This document shows positions 33,575-42,500 of a stretch of 64,000 bases of DNA, piece after piece. Under the pieces are notes generated by a model. The model did not search any database, was not told the origin of the DNA, and saw only the letters and a list, made by a program, of their open reading frames with translations. Numbering within the stretch: the stretch's first letter is position 1; each line of letters begins with the position of its first letter. The stretch lies in assembly GCA_024707325.1 (NCBI GenBank), contig JANPZY010000001.1, positions 620,001-684,000 of the forward strand. The letters run 5' to 3'. A program made the position numbers and the translations under genes. Source of the stretch: Opitutus sp. (GTDB lineage: Bacteria > Verrucomicrobiota > Verrucomicrobiia > Opitutales > Opitutaceae).

Positions 33575-34291
33575 ATGCCTTACGGAATCCGCCTCCACAT
33601 CATTGGCGACTACGCGCTTTTCACCCGGCCCGAGATGAAAGCAGAGCGCGTCTCCTACGATGTCATCACCCCCTCCGCCGCGCGCGGCGTTCTCGAAGCC
33701 ATTTATTGGAAGCCGCAGATCCGCTGGGTCATCGACCGCATCCACGTGCTTCGACCGATCCAGTTTACCTCCGTCCGTCGCAACGAGGTCGCATCCAAGA
33801 TCCCGCTCGCACCGGCGCGGGCGGCAATGAAGGCCGGAGCTGGATCGCTCGGTCTCGCGATCGAGGATGATCGGCAACAGCGCGCCGCACTCCTGCTTCG
33901 CGACGTCGCCTACGTGATTGAAGCTCATTTCGACGTGCTCGATTTCCGTTTCGATCGCGGTGGTCCGGAGCTGCCGGCCAAGGATTGCGAAGGGAAACAC
34001 TTGGACATGTTCACCCGCCGCGCACGGGCCGGACAGTGTTTCCAACAACCCTACTTCGGCTGTCGCGAGTTCCCGGTGCGATTCAGCCTCTTGGAGCCGG
34101 GTGATCCACTGCCCGAGAGCACCCTCCCGGCCGCCGATCGCCAGCGTAATCTCGGTTGGATGCTTCACGATCTCGTCTTCGATCAAGACGCCAAGACTAA
34201 AGCAGTCCGTTCCGCTACTCCGCGTTTCTTCGCGGCTCAACTCCAAGACGGCGTCCTGCACGTGCCGCCCTTCTCTCAAACCCGCGCCTGA
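33575..34291 (+). CDS. cas5c: Cas5 (Cas5d/Cas5c) pre-crRNA endoribonuclease of type I-C Cascade
   Basis: 238 residues. The RAMP fold starts [48 protein letters not shown], the type I-C Cas5 signature. It continues with [15 protein letters not shown] and, near the C-terminus, [12 protein letters not shown] and [11 protein letters not shown]. In I-C, which lacks Cas6, Cas5 cuts the repeat hairpin at its 3' base, leaving the 11-nt 5' handle. Here that handle would be CGGATTGAAAC, conserved in both the array repeat and the lone degenerate repeat upstream. It is the first gene of the effector operon; cas8c starts 8 bp after its stop. Confidence 0.95.
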   Translation: MPYGIRLHIIGDYALFTRPEMKAERVSYDVITPSAARGVLEAIYWKPQIRWVIDRIHVLRPIQFTSVRRNEVASKIPLAPARAAMKAGAGSLGLAIEDDRQQRAALLLRDVAYVIEAHFDVLDFRFDRGGPELPAKDCEGKHLDMFTRRARAGQCFQQPYFGCREFPVRFSLLEPGDPLPESTLPAADRQRNLGWMLHDLVFDQDAKTKAVRSATPRFFAAQLQDGVLHVPPFSQTRA

Positions 34292-34298
34292 TTCGTCC

Positions 34299-36107
34299 AT
34301 GTCCACTTCATCCGAATCGTCTCCGCTTCGCGCGCTGGAACAGCTCTACGATCGCCTCGCTCGCGACGAGCGCTACGGCCTCGCTCTGCCCGGTTACAGC
34401 GCGCAGAAAATCTCCTTCTGTCTCGTTCTGAATCCCGACGGCTCGCTGGTCGGCGCTCCGCAGGACGAACGGGATTCATCCGGTAAGAAACTCCTTCCCC
34501 GCCAGCTTTCCGTCCCGGGACAATCGAAACCCCCCGGCCAAGGCCTCAACCCCTGCTTTCTCTGGGACAACAGCGCCTACCTCCTCGGCTACAAGGCCGA
34601 GGACGAAAAACCCGACCGCACGGTTAAAGCCTTCGCCGCTTTTCGCCAACGCCACCTCGACCTCGCAGCCAGTGAACCTGCGCTCGCTGCGGATGACGGC
34701 TTCGCTGCCGTCTGTGCGTTTCTGCGCGAGTGGAGACCCGAGCGGGCCCTTGAGTTCAAGGCTCAGCTCGATGATTTCGCCGCAACGGGATTCGGTGTAT
34801 TTCGGCTCGCAGGAGATCGTGGCTACATTCACGAGCGCCCGGCGATCCGCGCTTACTGGGATCGCATGCAGAATGCCGCCGACCCCGAGGCTCCGCGCGG
34901 ACAGTGCCTGATTAGCGGCGAGCCCGATCAGCCGCTCGCGCTCCTAGTCGAACCCGCAATCAAAGGAGTGAGCGGCGCCCAATCCAGCGGCGCGAAGATC
35001 GTCTCTTTCAACTGCGATGCCTTCACCTCCTATGGCAAGGACCAGGGGCTCAACTCGCCCATCTCGGTCTCCGCGGCCTTTCGCCACGCCACCGCGCTCA
35101 ACGCCTTGCTCGCCGGACCGCGTTCGCATCTTCACCGCCTGCAGATCGGAGATGCCACGACCATCTTCTGGACGGGAGAACCGACCACCACAGAGGGTTT
35201 TCTCGCCCAATTCCTGGACGGCCACACTCCCAACGACGAAGCGATCGCGCAGGACGAACCGCTGCGCGCGCGACTTCAGACATTTTTCGAGATTCTGAGC
35301 GACGGCGGCGGCCGATCGATCGAGGCGCTCGGTGATCGAGCAGACACGCCGTTCTACGTGCTCGGGCTTTCGCCCAATGCCGCGCGCCTCTCGGTCCGCT
35401 TCTGGTCAGTCGATACACTCGCCGGATTCGTTGCCCATCTCCGGGATCATTTTACTGCGCTCCGACTCGTGCGCCGCTTTCCGGATCAGGAGCCGGAATT
35501 TCCTGCACTCTGGCTGCTCCTTCGCCAGACCGCACGCGAATCGAAGGACATCCCCCCGCTCCTTGCAGGACCGCTGCTCCGTGCGGTCCTCACGGGAGCT
35601 CCTTATCCGGCAACACTCGCCTCTGCCGTCCTCAACCGCATCCGCGCCGACCACGACATCGGCTACCTGCGCTGCGCCCTCCTGAAAGCCTTTCTCAACC
35701 GCAACCACCGACTCGATCTGCCCATGAGCCTTGATCCTGCCCGACCTGAACCTGCCTACCGCCTCGGCCGGCTTTTCGCCGCCCTCGAAAAAACCCAGGA
35801 AGATGCGCTGCCCGGAATTAACGCCACGATTCGCGATCGCTTCTACAGTGCTGCGTCTGCCACGCCGCGAGCAGTTTTCCCGCGCTTGCTGCGCACTTAC
35901 CAACATCACCTGTCGAAAGCCGCCGCCGAGCGCGGCACAGGATTGAAGGTAAATCGCGAACGCCTCGTGCAGGAAATCTTCTCCGCCCTCGGCGACATGC
36001 CCGCCCACCTCGATTTGTCCGGACAAAGCCTCTTCGCGCTTGGCTACTATCACCAACGCCAGGCCTTCTACACCAAAGCGGAAGCCGAAGCGCTCCCTGC
36101 CGCCTAG
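34299..36107 (+). CDS. cas8c: Cas8c (Csd1) large subunit of type I-C Cascade
   Basis: 602 residues from ATG 34299 (MSTSSESSPLRALEQLYDRLARDERYGLALPGYS). Csd1 features: KISFCLVLNPDGSLVG, LLPRQLSVPGQSKPPGQGLNPCFLWDNSAYLLGY, CLISGEPDQPLALLVEPAIKGVSGAQSSGAKIVSFNCDAFTSYGKDQGLNSPIS, and FYVLGLSPNAARLSVRFW. It recognises the PAM (TTC in this subtype) and starts target unwinding; the I-C gene also yields a Cas11-like small subunit from an internal start. The C-terminal helical part from ~35700 could encode this. The open frame upstream of 34299 overlaps cas5 and is spurious. Confidence 0.93.
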   Translation: MSTSSESSPLRALEQLYDRLARDERYGLALPGYSAQKISFCLVLNPDGSLVGAPQDERDSSGKKLLPRQLSVPGQSKPPGQGLNPCFLWDNSAYLLGYKAEDEKPDRTVKAFAAFRQRHLDLAASEPALAADDGFAAVCAFLREWRPERALEFKAQLDDFAATGFGVFRLAGDRGYIHERPAIRAYWDRMQNAADPEAPRGQCLISGEPDQPLALLVEPAIKGVSGAQSSGAKIVSFNCDAFTSYGKDQGLNSPISVSAAFRHATALNALLAGPRSHLHRLQIGDATTIFWTGEPTTTEGFLAQFLDGHTPNDEAIAQDEPLRARLQTFFEILSDGGGRSIEALGDRADTPFYVLGLSPNAARLSVRFWSVDTLAGFVAHLRDHFTALRLVRRFPDQEPEFPALWLLLRQTARESKDIPPLLAGPLLRAVLTGAPYPATLASAVLNRIRADHDIGYLRCALLKAFLNRNHRLDLPMSLDPARPEPAYRLGRLFAALEKTQEDALPGINATIRDRFYSAASATPRAVFPRLLRTYQHHLSKAAAERGTGLKVNRERLVQEIFSALGDMPAHLDLSGQSLFALGYYHQRQAFYTKAEAEALPAA

Positions 36108-36164
36108 GCCTTTGCTCATCCCTTTTCTCAACATCCAACCCTCCGCTCTCAACTCCTCGCTCTC

Positions 36165-37019
36165 ATGAATAACCGCTACGACTTCGTCTTCCTCTTCGAC
36201 ACCCAGAACGGCAATCCGAACGGTGATCCCGACGCGGGCAATCTCCCGCGTGTTGATCCCGAAACCGGCCATGGCATCGTCACCGATGTCTGCCTGAAGC
36301 GCAAAATCCGCAACTTCGTCCAACTCACCAAGGCGGACGCCGCCGGTTACGACATCTACGTGCGCGAAAAAGCGATCCTCAATGATCAGCATCAGCGCGC
36401 CTACACCGCGAAAAACCTCGATCCGAAGAAAGCCAAGGCTCCCGACGTCGAAGCGGTTCGCGCTTGGATGTGCGAAAACTTCTTCGACATCCGCACGTTC
36501 GGAGCAGTCATGAGCACCGAGGTGAATTGTGGCCAGGTCCGCGGCCCCGTGCAGCTCACCTTCGCGCGCAGTGTTTCACCTGTCGTTTCGCTGGAGCATG
36601 CTGTCACCCGGTGTGCCGTCACCACCACACGCGAAGCGGAGAAGCAGGACGGCGACAACCGCACCATGGGACGCAAGTTCACGATCCCCTACGGGCTCTA
36701 TCTCGCGCATGGTTTCATCAATCCGTTCCTCGCCAAACAAACCGGCTTCTCCGAGGACGACCTCGCTACACTGAAGAGTGCCTTCGGTCAGATGTTCGAA
36801 CTTGATCGGTCGGCTGCCCGCGGACTCATGGGGGCCAAGCGACTCATCGCCTTCAAGCATGCCACTGCTCTCGGCAATGCGCCCGCGCACAAGCTCTTCG
36901 AAGCGGTCAAGGTCACCAAGAACGACGGCGTCGACGCCCCCCGGTCCTACTCCGATTACACGATCACGATCGACTCCGCCGCGATCCCGGACGGCGTCAC
37001 GGTTGAAGAGTGGGTTTGA
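36165..37019 (+). CDS. cas7c: Cas7 (Csd2) backbone subunit of type I-C Cascade
   Basis: 284 residues. It starts [52 protein letters not shown], the typical Csd2 start. It shows [30 protein letters not shown] and [33 protein letters not shown]. Several copies polymerise along the crRNA guide and hold the flipped-out base at every sixth position. It sits 57 bp after cas8c; a short CTCTCAA-type tract precedes its ATG. Confidence 0.95.
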   Translation: MNNRYDFVFLFDTQNGNPNGDPDAGNLPRVDPETGHGIVTDVCLKRKIRNFVQLTKADAAGYDIYVREKAILNDQHQRAYTAKNLDPKKAKAPDVEAVRAWMCENFFDIRTFGAVMSTEVNCGQVRGPVQLTFARSVSPVVSLEHAVTRCAVTTTREAEKQDGDNRTMGRKFTIPYGLYLAHGFINPFLAKQTGFSEDDLATLKSAFGQMFELDRSAARGLMGAKRLIAFKHATALGNAPAHKLFEAVKVTKNDGVDAPRSYSDYTITIDSAAIPDGVTVEEWV

Positions 37020-37080
37020 GGCACAGTCCGCTCCCGGCCGCCCAACGGAACGTCTCGTCTCGTGGGCGGCCCAACCGCTC

Positions 37081-37314
37081 ATGCCCACCACCCTCACCAT
37101 CGGCGAATTCAGGTCCCGCATCTCCGAGGCGCTCGCACTCGTGCAGAAAGGTGAGTCCGTCATCGTCACCAACGGCCGAAACAAACGCCCTGTCGCGATT
37201 TTCGCACCACCACTTGTGCGTCGCCCACGTAAGCTCGGTCGTCTCGCCGGCAAGGCGCACGTCACCATCGAACCTAACTGGGAAATGACCGACGAGGAAC
37301 TCTGCGGCTCGTAA
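37081..37314 (+). CDS. Orphan Phd/YefM-type antitoxin within the cas operon
   Basis: 77 residues: TLTIGEFRSRISEALALVQKGESVIVTNGRNKRPVAIFAPPLVRR matches the Phd/YefM fold (DNA-binding N-terminal domain with the VT..G.PVAI strand). A short C-terminal tail follows (PNWEMTDEELCGS), which in true antitoxins binds the toxin. It lies 61 bp after cas7 and 61 bp before cas4, same strand. No toxin ORF is adjacent. It may be a transcriptional autoregulator of the operon, a trans-acting antitoxin, or a remnant. Such a gene is not a standard I-C component. Confidence 0.8.
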   Translation: MPTTLTIGEFRSRISEALALVQKGESVIVTNGRNKRPVAIFAPPLVRRPRKLGRLAGKAHVTIEPNWEMTDEELCGS

Positions 37315-37375
37315 GCGAGCCGAGCGTATTCGCTGCCTGCGATTCACTGGTAGAGCCGAAGCAACTCCTGTCCCC

Positions 37376-38005
37376 ATGCGCGCCGAACTCGATTCTCTTC
37401 CGATTTCGGCGCTCCAGCATTTCGCCTTCTGCCCGCGCCAGTGCGCGCTCATCCACATCGAGCGCGCCTGGGAGGAAAATCACCTCACCGCTCAAGGTCG
37501 CGTGCTCCACGAACGCGCCCACGATGGTTCGTCCGAGTCGCGGCGCGATCTGCGCATCGCTCGCTCGCTTCCGCTGCAATCCGTTGCTCTCGGCCTCCAC
37601 GGCGTCGCCGATATCGTCGAATTTCACCGTCAGCCCGACGGCTCGTGGCAACCGTTCCCCGTCGAATACAAGCGCGGCCGTCCCAAGGCCGAGCCCATCG
37701 ACGAAATCCAGCTCTGCGCGCAGGCCATCTGCCTCGAAGAAATGCTCCATACGACGATCCCGGCGGGCGCGATTTTCTACGGCGCCTCGCACCGACGCCA
37801 CGACGTGATTTTCGACGATTCACTTCGCGCCGACACTCACCGCGTCGCCCTCGCCACTCGCGCGATGATCGACGCCGGTCGCACGCCACCTCCGGAATTC
37901 AGTCCCAAATGCGCGTCGTGTTCGCTCCACGCGCTCTGCCAGCCCCAAGCCGCCACGCGCGGCGCGGCTGCCCATCTCGCCCGCATCCTCGCCGCCAGCG
38001 ACTGA
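37376..38005 (+). CDS. cas4: Cas4 adaptation nuclease
   Basis: 209 residues. The N-terminal Cys pair lies in FAFCPRQCALIHIERAW; the RecB-like nuclease core has LGLHGVADIVEF and PVEYKRGRPKAEPIDEIQLCAQAICLEE (D, E-x-K, Q). The C-terminal cluster is SPKCASCSLHALCQP. The four cysteines should hold a 4Fe-4S cluster. Cas4 trims prespacers and selects PAM orientation with Cas1-Cas2. Its stop is 5 bp before cas1. Confidence 0.93.
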   Translation: MRAELDSLPISALQHFAFCPRQCALIHIERAWEENHLTAQGRVLHERAHDGSSESRRDLRIARSLPLQSVALGLHGVADIVEFHRQPDGSWQPFPVEYKRGRPKAEPIDEIQLCAQAICLEEMLHTTIPAGAIFYGASHRRHDVIFDDSLRADTHRVALATRAMIDAGRTPPPEFSPKCASCSLHALCQPQAATRGAAAHLARILAASD

Positions 38006-38010
38006 ACCTC

Positions 38011-39045
38011 ATGCGACGCCTCCTCAATACTCTCTACGTGACCACGCAAGGATCGTATCTGCGCCGTGAAGGCGAAACCGTGGTCGTCGAAGTCGAGAAG
38101 CAAATCCGACTGCGCCTCCCTCTTCTGAACCTCGGCGGGATCGTCTGTTTCGGCAACGTGCTCTGCAGTCCGTTTCTGCTCGGAGCCTGCTCCGAGGCCG
38201 GTGTCGCCGTTTCTTTTCTGACGGAAAACGGTCGGCACCTCGCCGATGTCACTGGGCAACTCTCCGGCAACGTGCTCCTTCGTCGCGAGCAATACCGACG
38301 CGCTGACGATCCCCCCGCCAGCGCCGCGCTCGCCCGCGCTTTTATCGCCGGCAAACTCGCCAACACTCGCCACGTTCTCCGCCGCGCAGCCCGCGAACTT
38401 CCGCCTGGCGACAATGCTGCCGGAGCAATCGATCAGGCGGCCGACGCGCTTGCCCACCGTCTGCGCAGCCTCGCCTCCGCCGACACTGTTGATACGATTC
38501 GTGGCATCGAGGGCGAAGCCGCCGCGCTGTATTTCGAAGTGTTTCCTCAGCTCGTGACCGCGCAGCGCGAACATTTCCCGTTTGGGGAACGAAACCGGCG
38601 CCCACCGCGCGATCCGCTCAACTGCCTCCTCTCGTATCTCTACACATTGCTACGTTTCGACGCCGCCGGCGCCCTGCAAAGTCACGGCCTCGATCCCGCG
38701 GTCGGCTTCCTGCATCGCGATCGTCCCGGACGGCCAAGCCTGGCGCTCGATTTGATCGAGGAGTTTCGCGTGCCTCTCGCCGATCGTCTCGCCCTCACGC
38801 TCATCAACCGACAGCAAATCCAGCCGCAGCATTTTCAAACGACAGAATCGGGAGCGGTCCTTCTGACTGAAGCAGGACGCAAGGAAGTGCTCACTGCCTG
38901 GCAAAAACGAAAGCAGGACGAAATCGCGCACCCATTTCTCGATGAAAAACTCCCGATCGGTCTACTCCTCCATGCGCAGTCCTTGCTGCTTGCGCGCCAC
39001 CTTCGCGGCGACCTCGACGCCTATCCGCCCTTCGAGTGGCGCTGA
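38011..39045 (+). CDS. cas1: Cas1 integrase (type I-C)
   Basis: 344 residues. The N-terminal beta domain is [47 protein letters not shown]. The catalytic domain shows [16 protein letters not shown] (Glu), [53 protein letters not shown] (His and the D/E metal ligands) and LINRQQI. It integrates new spacers at the leader-repeat junction, here 500 bp downstream. The start is ATG 38011, with a 5-bp gap from cas4. Confidence 0.95.
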   Translation: MRRLLNTLYVTTQGSYLRREGETVVVEVEKQIRLRLPLLNLGGIVCFGNVLCSPFLLGACSEAGVAVSFLTENGRHLADVTGQLSGNVLLRREQYRRADDPPASAALARAFIAGKLANTRHVLRRAARELPPGDNAAGAIDQAADALAHRLRSLASADTVDTIRGIEGEAAALYFEVFPQLVTAQREHFPFGERNRRPPRDPLNCLLSYLYTLLRFDAAGALQSHGLDPAVGFLHRDRPGRPSLALDLIEEFRVPLADRLALTLINRQQIQPQHFQTTESGAVLLTEAGRKEVLTAWQKRKQDEIAHPFLDEKLPIGLLLHAQSLLLARHLRGDLDAYPPFEWR

Positions 39046-39068
39046 TACTTGGAAGACTATCTCGCGCC

Positions 39069-39359
39069 ATGATGATTCTCGTCAGCTATGACGTCGCCAC
39101 GTCGACACCCGCTGGGCAACGACGCCTGCGACGCGTTGCCCGAGCATGTCTGAACCACGGCCAACGCGTGCAGAACTCCGTGTTTGAGTGTCTGCTCGCC
39201 AACGATCAGTGGATCGCATTTCGTGCCGAGTTGTTGAAGATCGCAGACCTCGAGCAAGACAGCCTGCGGTTCTACTTCCTCGGCAACGAATGGCAGCGAC
39301 GCGTCGAGCACCACGGCGCCAAACCCAGCGTCGATCCTGAAGGTCCCCTCGTAATCTAG
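39069..39359 (+). CDS. cas2: Cas2 (type I-C)
   Basis: 96 residues from ATG 39069 ([43 protein letters not shown]). The ferredoxin-like fold has the SYDV strand with Asp ~8. ESL-like [10 protein letters not shown] closes the core. It forms the Cas1-Cas2 integration complex. An in-frame ATG at 39036 would overlap cas1 and is less likely. It ends directly at the leader. Confidence 0.94.
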   Translation: MMILVSYDVATSTPAGQRRLRRVARACLNHGQRVQNSVFECLLANDQWIAFRAELLKIADLEQDSLRFYFLGNEWQRRVEHHGAKPSVDPEGPLVI

Positions 39360-39541
39360 CGTGCGCGGACCCGCGCCGAACAGAGTGACAGGAGCAGGTC
39401 CGCGAACTTCGTATCTTGCTCTTAGTGACAGAGCAAGACGCCGCATCGGCGTGGCGCACGCACAGGCATGGGACGAGAACTCATCCGTTCGCGATTTGTG
39501 TTCTTTGACATACGATCCATCACTCACTTGGAGTATGCGGA
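39360..39541 (+). promoter_or_regulatory. CRISPR leader
   Basis: The 182 bp between cas2 and the first repeat. It holds two hairpins, CGCGGACC / GGTCCGCG (39364-39371, 39397-39404) and CTTGCTC / GAGCAAG (39415-39437). AGTGACAG occurs twice at exactly 40-bp distance (39384 and 39424). A consensus -35-like TTGACA is at 39505-39510, although no convincing -10 follows at standard spacing. The leader side is confirmed by repeat degeneration at the far end of the array. Confidence 0.8.
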
Positions 39542-42500
39542 GTCGCGCCCCACGCGGGCGCGCGGATTGAAACCGGCGGAGATGCTCACCGTATCACTGG
39601 TGCGCGTCGCGCCCCACGCGGGCGCGCGGATTGAAACCTTTTATTTCTCTTCTCCACCTATTTTCTCTTGTCGCGCCCCACGCGGGCGCGCGGATTGAAA
39701 CCTCATCAAAACCTGACCACCATGCCCATCTACCAGTGTCGCGCCCCACGCGGGCGCGCGGATTGAAACTGGCGCGCACACGCACTCCGTCACCATTGGA
39801 GCGGGTCGCGCCCCACGCGGGCGCGCGGATTGAAACCGACCGATTTCGTCGCAGGCTCGATAAATCGACTGTCGCGCCCCACGCGGGCGCGCGGATTGAA
39901 ACCATCCTGATAGAGGTAAAACGTCGTCGGAACCTTGTCGCGCCCCACGCGGGCGCGCGGATTGAAACACGATTACGGAACCGATACTTGGGGCAACGCG
40001 CGTCGCGCCCCACGCGGGCGCGCGGATTGAAACTCGAGCCGCGACACCCACTCGCGCGTGACGCCCAGGTCGCGCCCCACGCGGGCGCGCGGATTGAAAC
40101 ACGAGCGTCTTCGAGATGGTCACTCTCGACAGCGAGGGTCGCGCCCCACGCGGGCGCGCGGATTGAAACCTGATCGAGCCCGCGATGAGCTTCGAGATGA
40201 AGTGTCGCGCCCCACGCGGGCGCGCGGATTGAAACGCCAGGCGATCGCGCAGCGGGACAAGGAACGTGGTCGCGCCCCACGCGGGCGCGCGGATTGAAAC
40301 TCGGTGCCGCTGGCCGATCTCGAGGAATTCGCCGCGTCGCGCCCCACGCGGGCGCGCGGATTGAAACCTCGTCCTCGCCGCTCTCGCGGTCGCGGGCCTG
40401 TGTCGCGCCCCACGCGGGCGCGCGGATTGAAACGACGGTAAGAAAAGCCATGTAGTTCTTTACGCTGTCGCGCCCCACGCGGGCGCGCGGATTGAAACGG
40501 GAAAGAGTATGTGACGATCACCGCCAGCGGTGGTCGCGCCCCACGCGGGCGCGCGGATTGAAACACGGTCGACGTGGGCGTCGGCGCCGGCGGCTACACG
40601 GTCGCGCCCCACGCGGGGCGCGCGGATTGAAACAAATGACGCCGAGCCCAAAAAGTCCAGCCGGTGTCGCGCCCCACGCGGGCGCGCGGATTGAAACTCC
40701 AGAGCGCGCGTCGCTCGATCGCCGAGGAGCGTCGCGCCCCACGCGGGCGCGCGGATTGAAACCAGTTTTTGTGCGTCACGCTCGCCGTCACGACGGGTCG
40801 CGCCCCACGCGGGCGCGCGGATTGAAACTCCGGCGGCAGATTCAGCGAGCGGTTGGTCTCGGTCGCGCCCCACGCGGGCGCGCGGATTGAAACTTCGCGT
40901 CCCACAGCCGGCGAATCTGCTCCATGGTCGCGCCCCACGCGGGCGCGCGGATTGAAACGTCGACGAGCGCGGCACGCTTGCCGGGCGTCGGTCGCGCCCC
41001 ACGCGGGCGCGCGGATTGAAACTCCTCGAGCGCGGAGCGCAGCCAGTCGGCCCGGTCGCGCCCCACGCGGGCGCGCGGATTGAAACGCTCGCGTCGGCGC
41101 TCTCGGCGAGCGCGATGATGGTCGCGCCCCACGCGGGCGCGCGGATTGAAACGCGAGCCCGGCGGAGAACGCGGCGTCGTCTTCGGTCGCGCCCCACGCG
41201 GGCGCGCGGATTGAAACGTCGGAGCGGATGCCGACGAAACAGGCGCACAACTGTCGCGCCCCACGCGGGCGCGCGGATTGAAACACTCATCGCGTTTACG
41301 GCATGTTTTCCGCGTGCGTCGCGCCCCACGCGGGCGCGCGGATTGAAACGTGGAATTGCCCGTGACGGAAGCGCCGCCAACGCGTCGCGCCCCACGCGGG
41401 CGCGCGGATTGAAACATGGTGGGCGCCGCGGTGCGGCGCAGTTGAGAGGTCGCGCCCCACGCGGGGCGCGCGGATTGAAACGTCGACGAGCGCGGCACGC
41501 TTGCCGGGCGTCGGTCGCGCCCCACGCGGGCGCGCGGATTGAAACTCCTCGAGCGCGGAGCGCAGCCAGTCGGCCCGGTCGCGCCCCACGCGGGCGCGCG
41601 GATTGAAACGCTCGCGTCGGCGCTCTCGGCGAGCGCGATGATGGTCGCGCCCCACGCGGGCGCGCGGATTGAAACGCGAGCCCGGCGGAGAACGCGGCGT
41701 CGTCTTCGGTCGCGCCCCACGCGGGCGCGCGGATTGAAACGTCGGAGCGGATGCCGACGAAACAGGCGCACAACTGTCGCGCCCCACGCGGGCGCGCGGA
41801 TTGAAACACTCATCGCGTTTACGGCATGTTTTCCGCGTGCGTCGCGCCCCACGCGGGCGCGCGGATTGAAACGTGGAATTGCCCGTGACGGAAGCGCCGC
41901 CAACGCGTCGCGCCCCACGCGGGCGCGCGGATTGAAACCTGCTTCAGCCAATACATGATCTCGCCGCCCTCGGTCGCGCCCCACGCGGGCGCGCGGATTG
42001 AAACACGTCGCCGTAGAACAGCGTCACGAGAAGCGGCGTCGCGCCCCACGCGGGCGCGCGGATTGAAACTAAAAAGCCCCGCCGCCGGAGCGGCGGAGCT
42101 GTGGTCGCGCCCCACGCGGGCGCGCGGATTGAAACCGCGGCCCTGCAAGCCACCAGCTCGGGGATTGCGTCGCGCCCCACGCGGGCGCGCGGATTGAAAC
42201 ACCGCCCAGGGCAACCACGCCGCGGCAGAACGCGGTCGCGCCCCACGCGGGCGCGCGGATTGAAACTTCGATGCCTTTGTCGATTGCGTGAGGTATCCGG
42301 TCGCGCCCCACGCGGGCGCGCGGATTGAAACATGTCCATCAGCGTCCCCCGCCACGCTCGGTTCAGCGTCGCGCCCCACGCGGGCGCGCGGATTGAAACT
42401 ACAGAAATGCCGTGACGACGAAGCCGAAGAGGAGGTCGCGCCCCACGCGGGCGCGCGGATTGAAACATCAGGCCCGCTCTGGATTGGAGTCGCCTCCACA

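Noticed and set aside
37020..37375. A toxin gene paired with the Phd-type antitoxin
   Set aside because: The 61-bp gaps on both sides hold no ORF, and cas4 follows. No toxin can be supported in the window.
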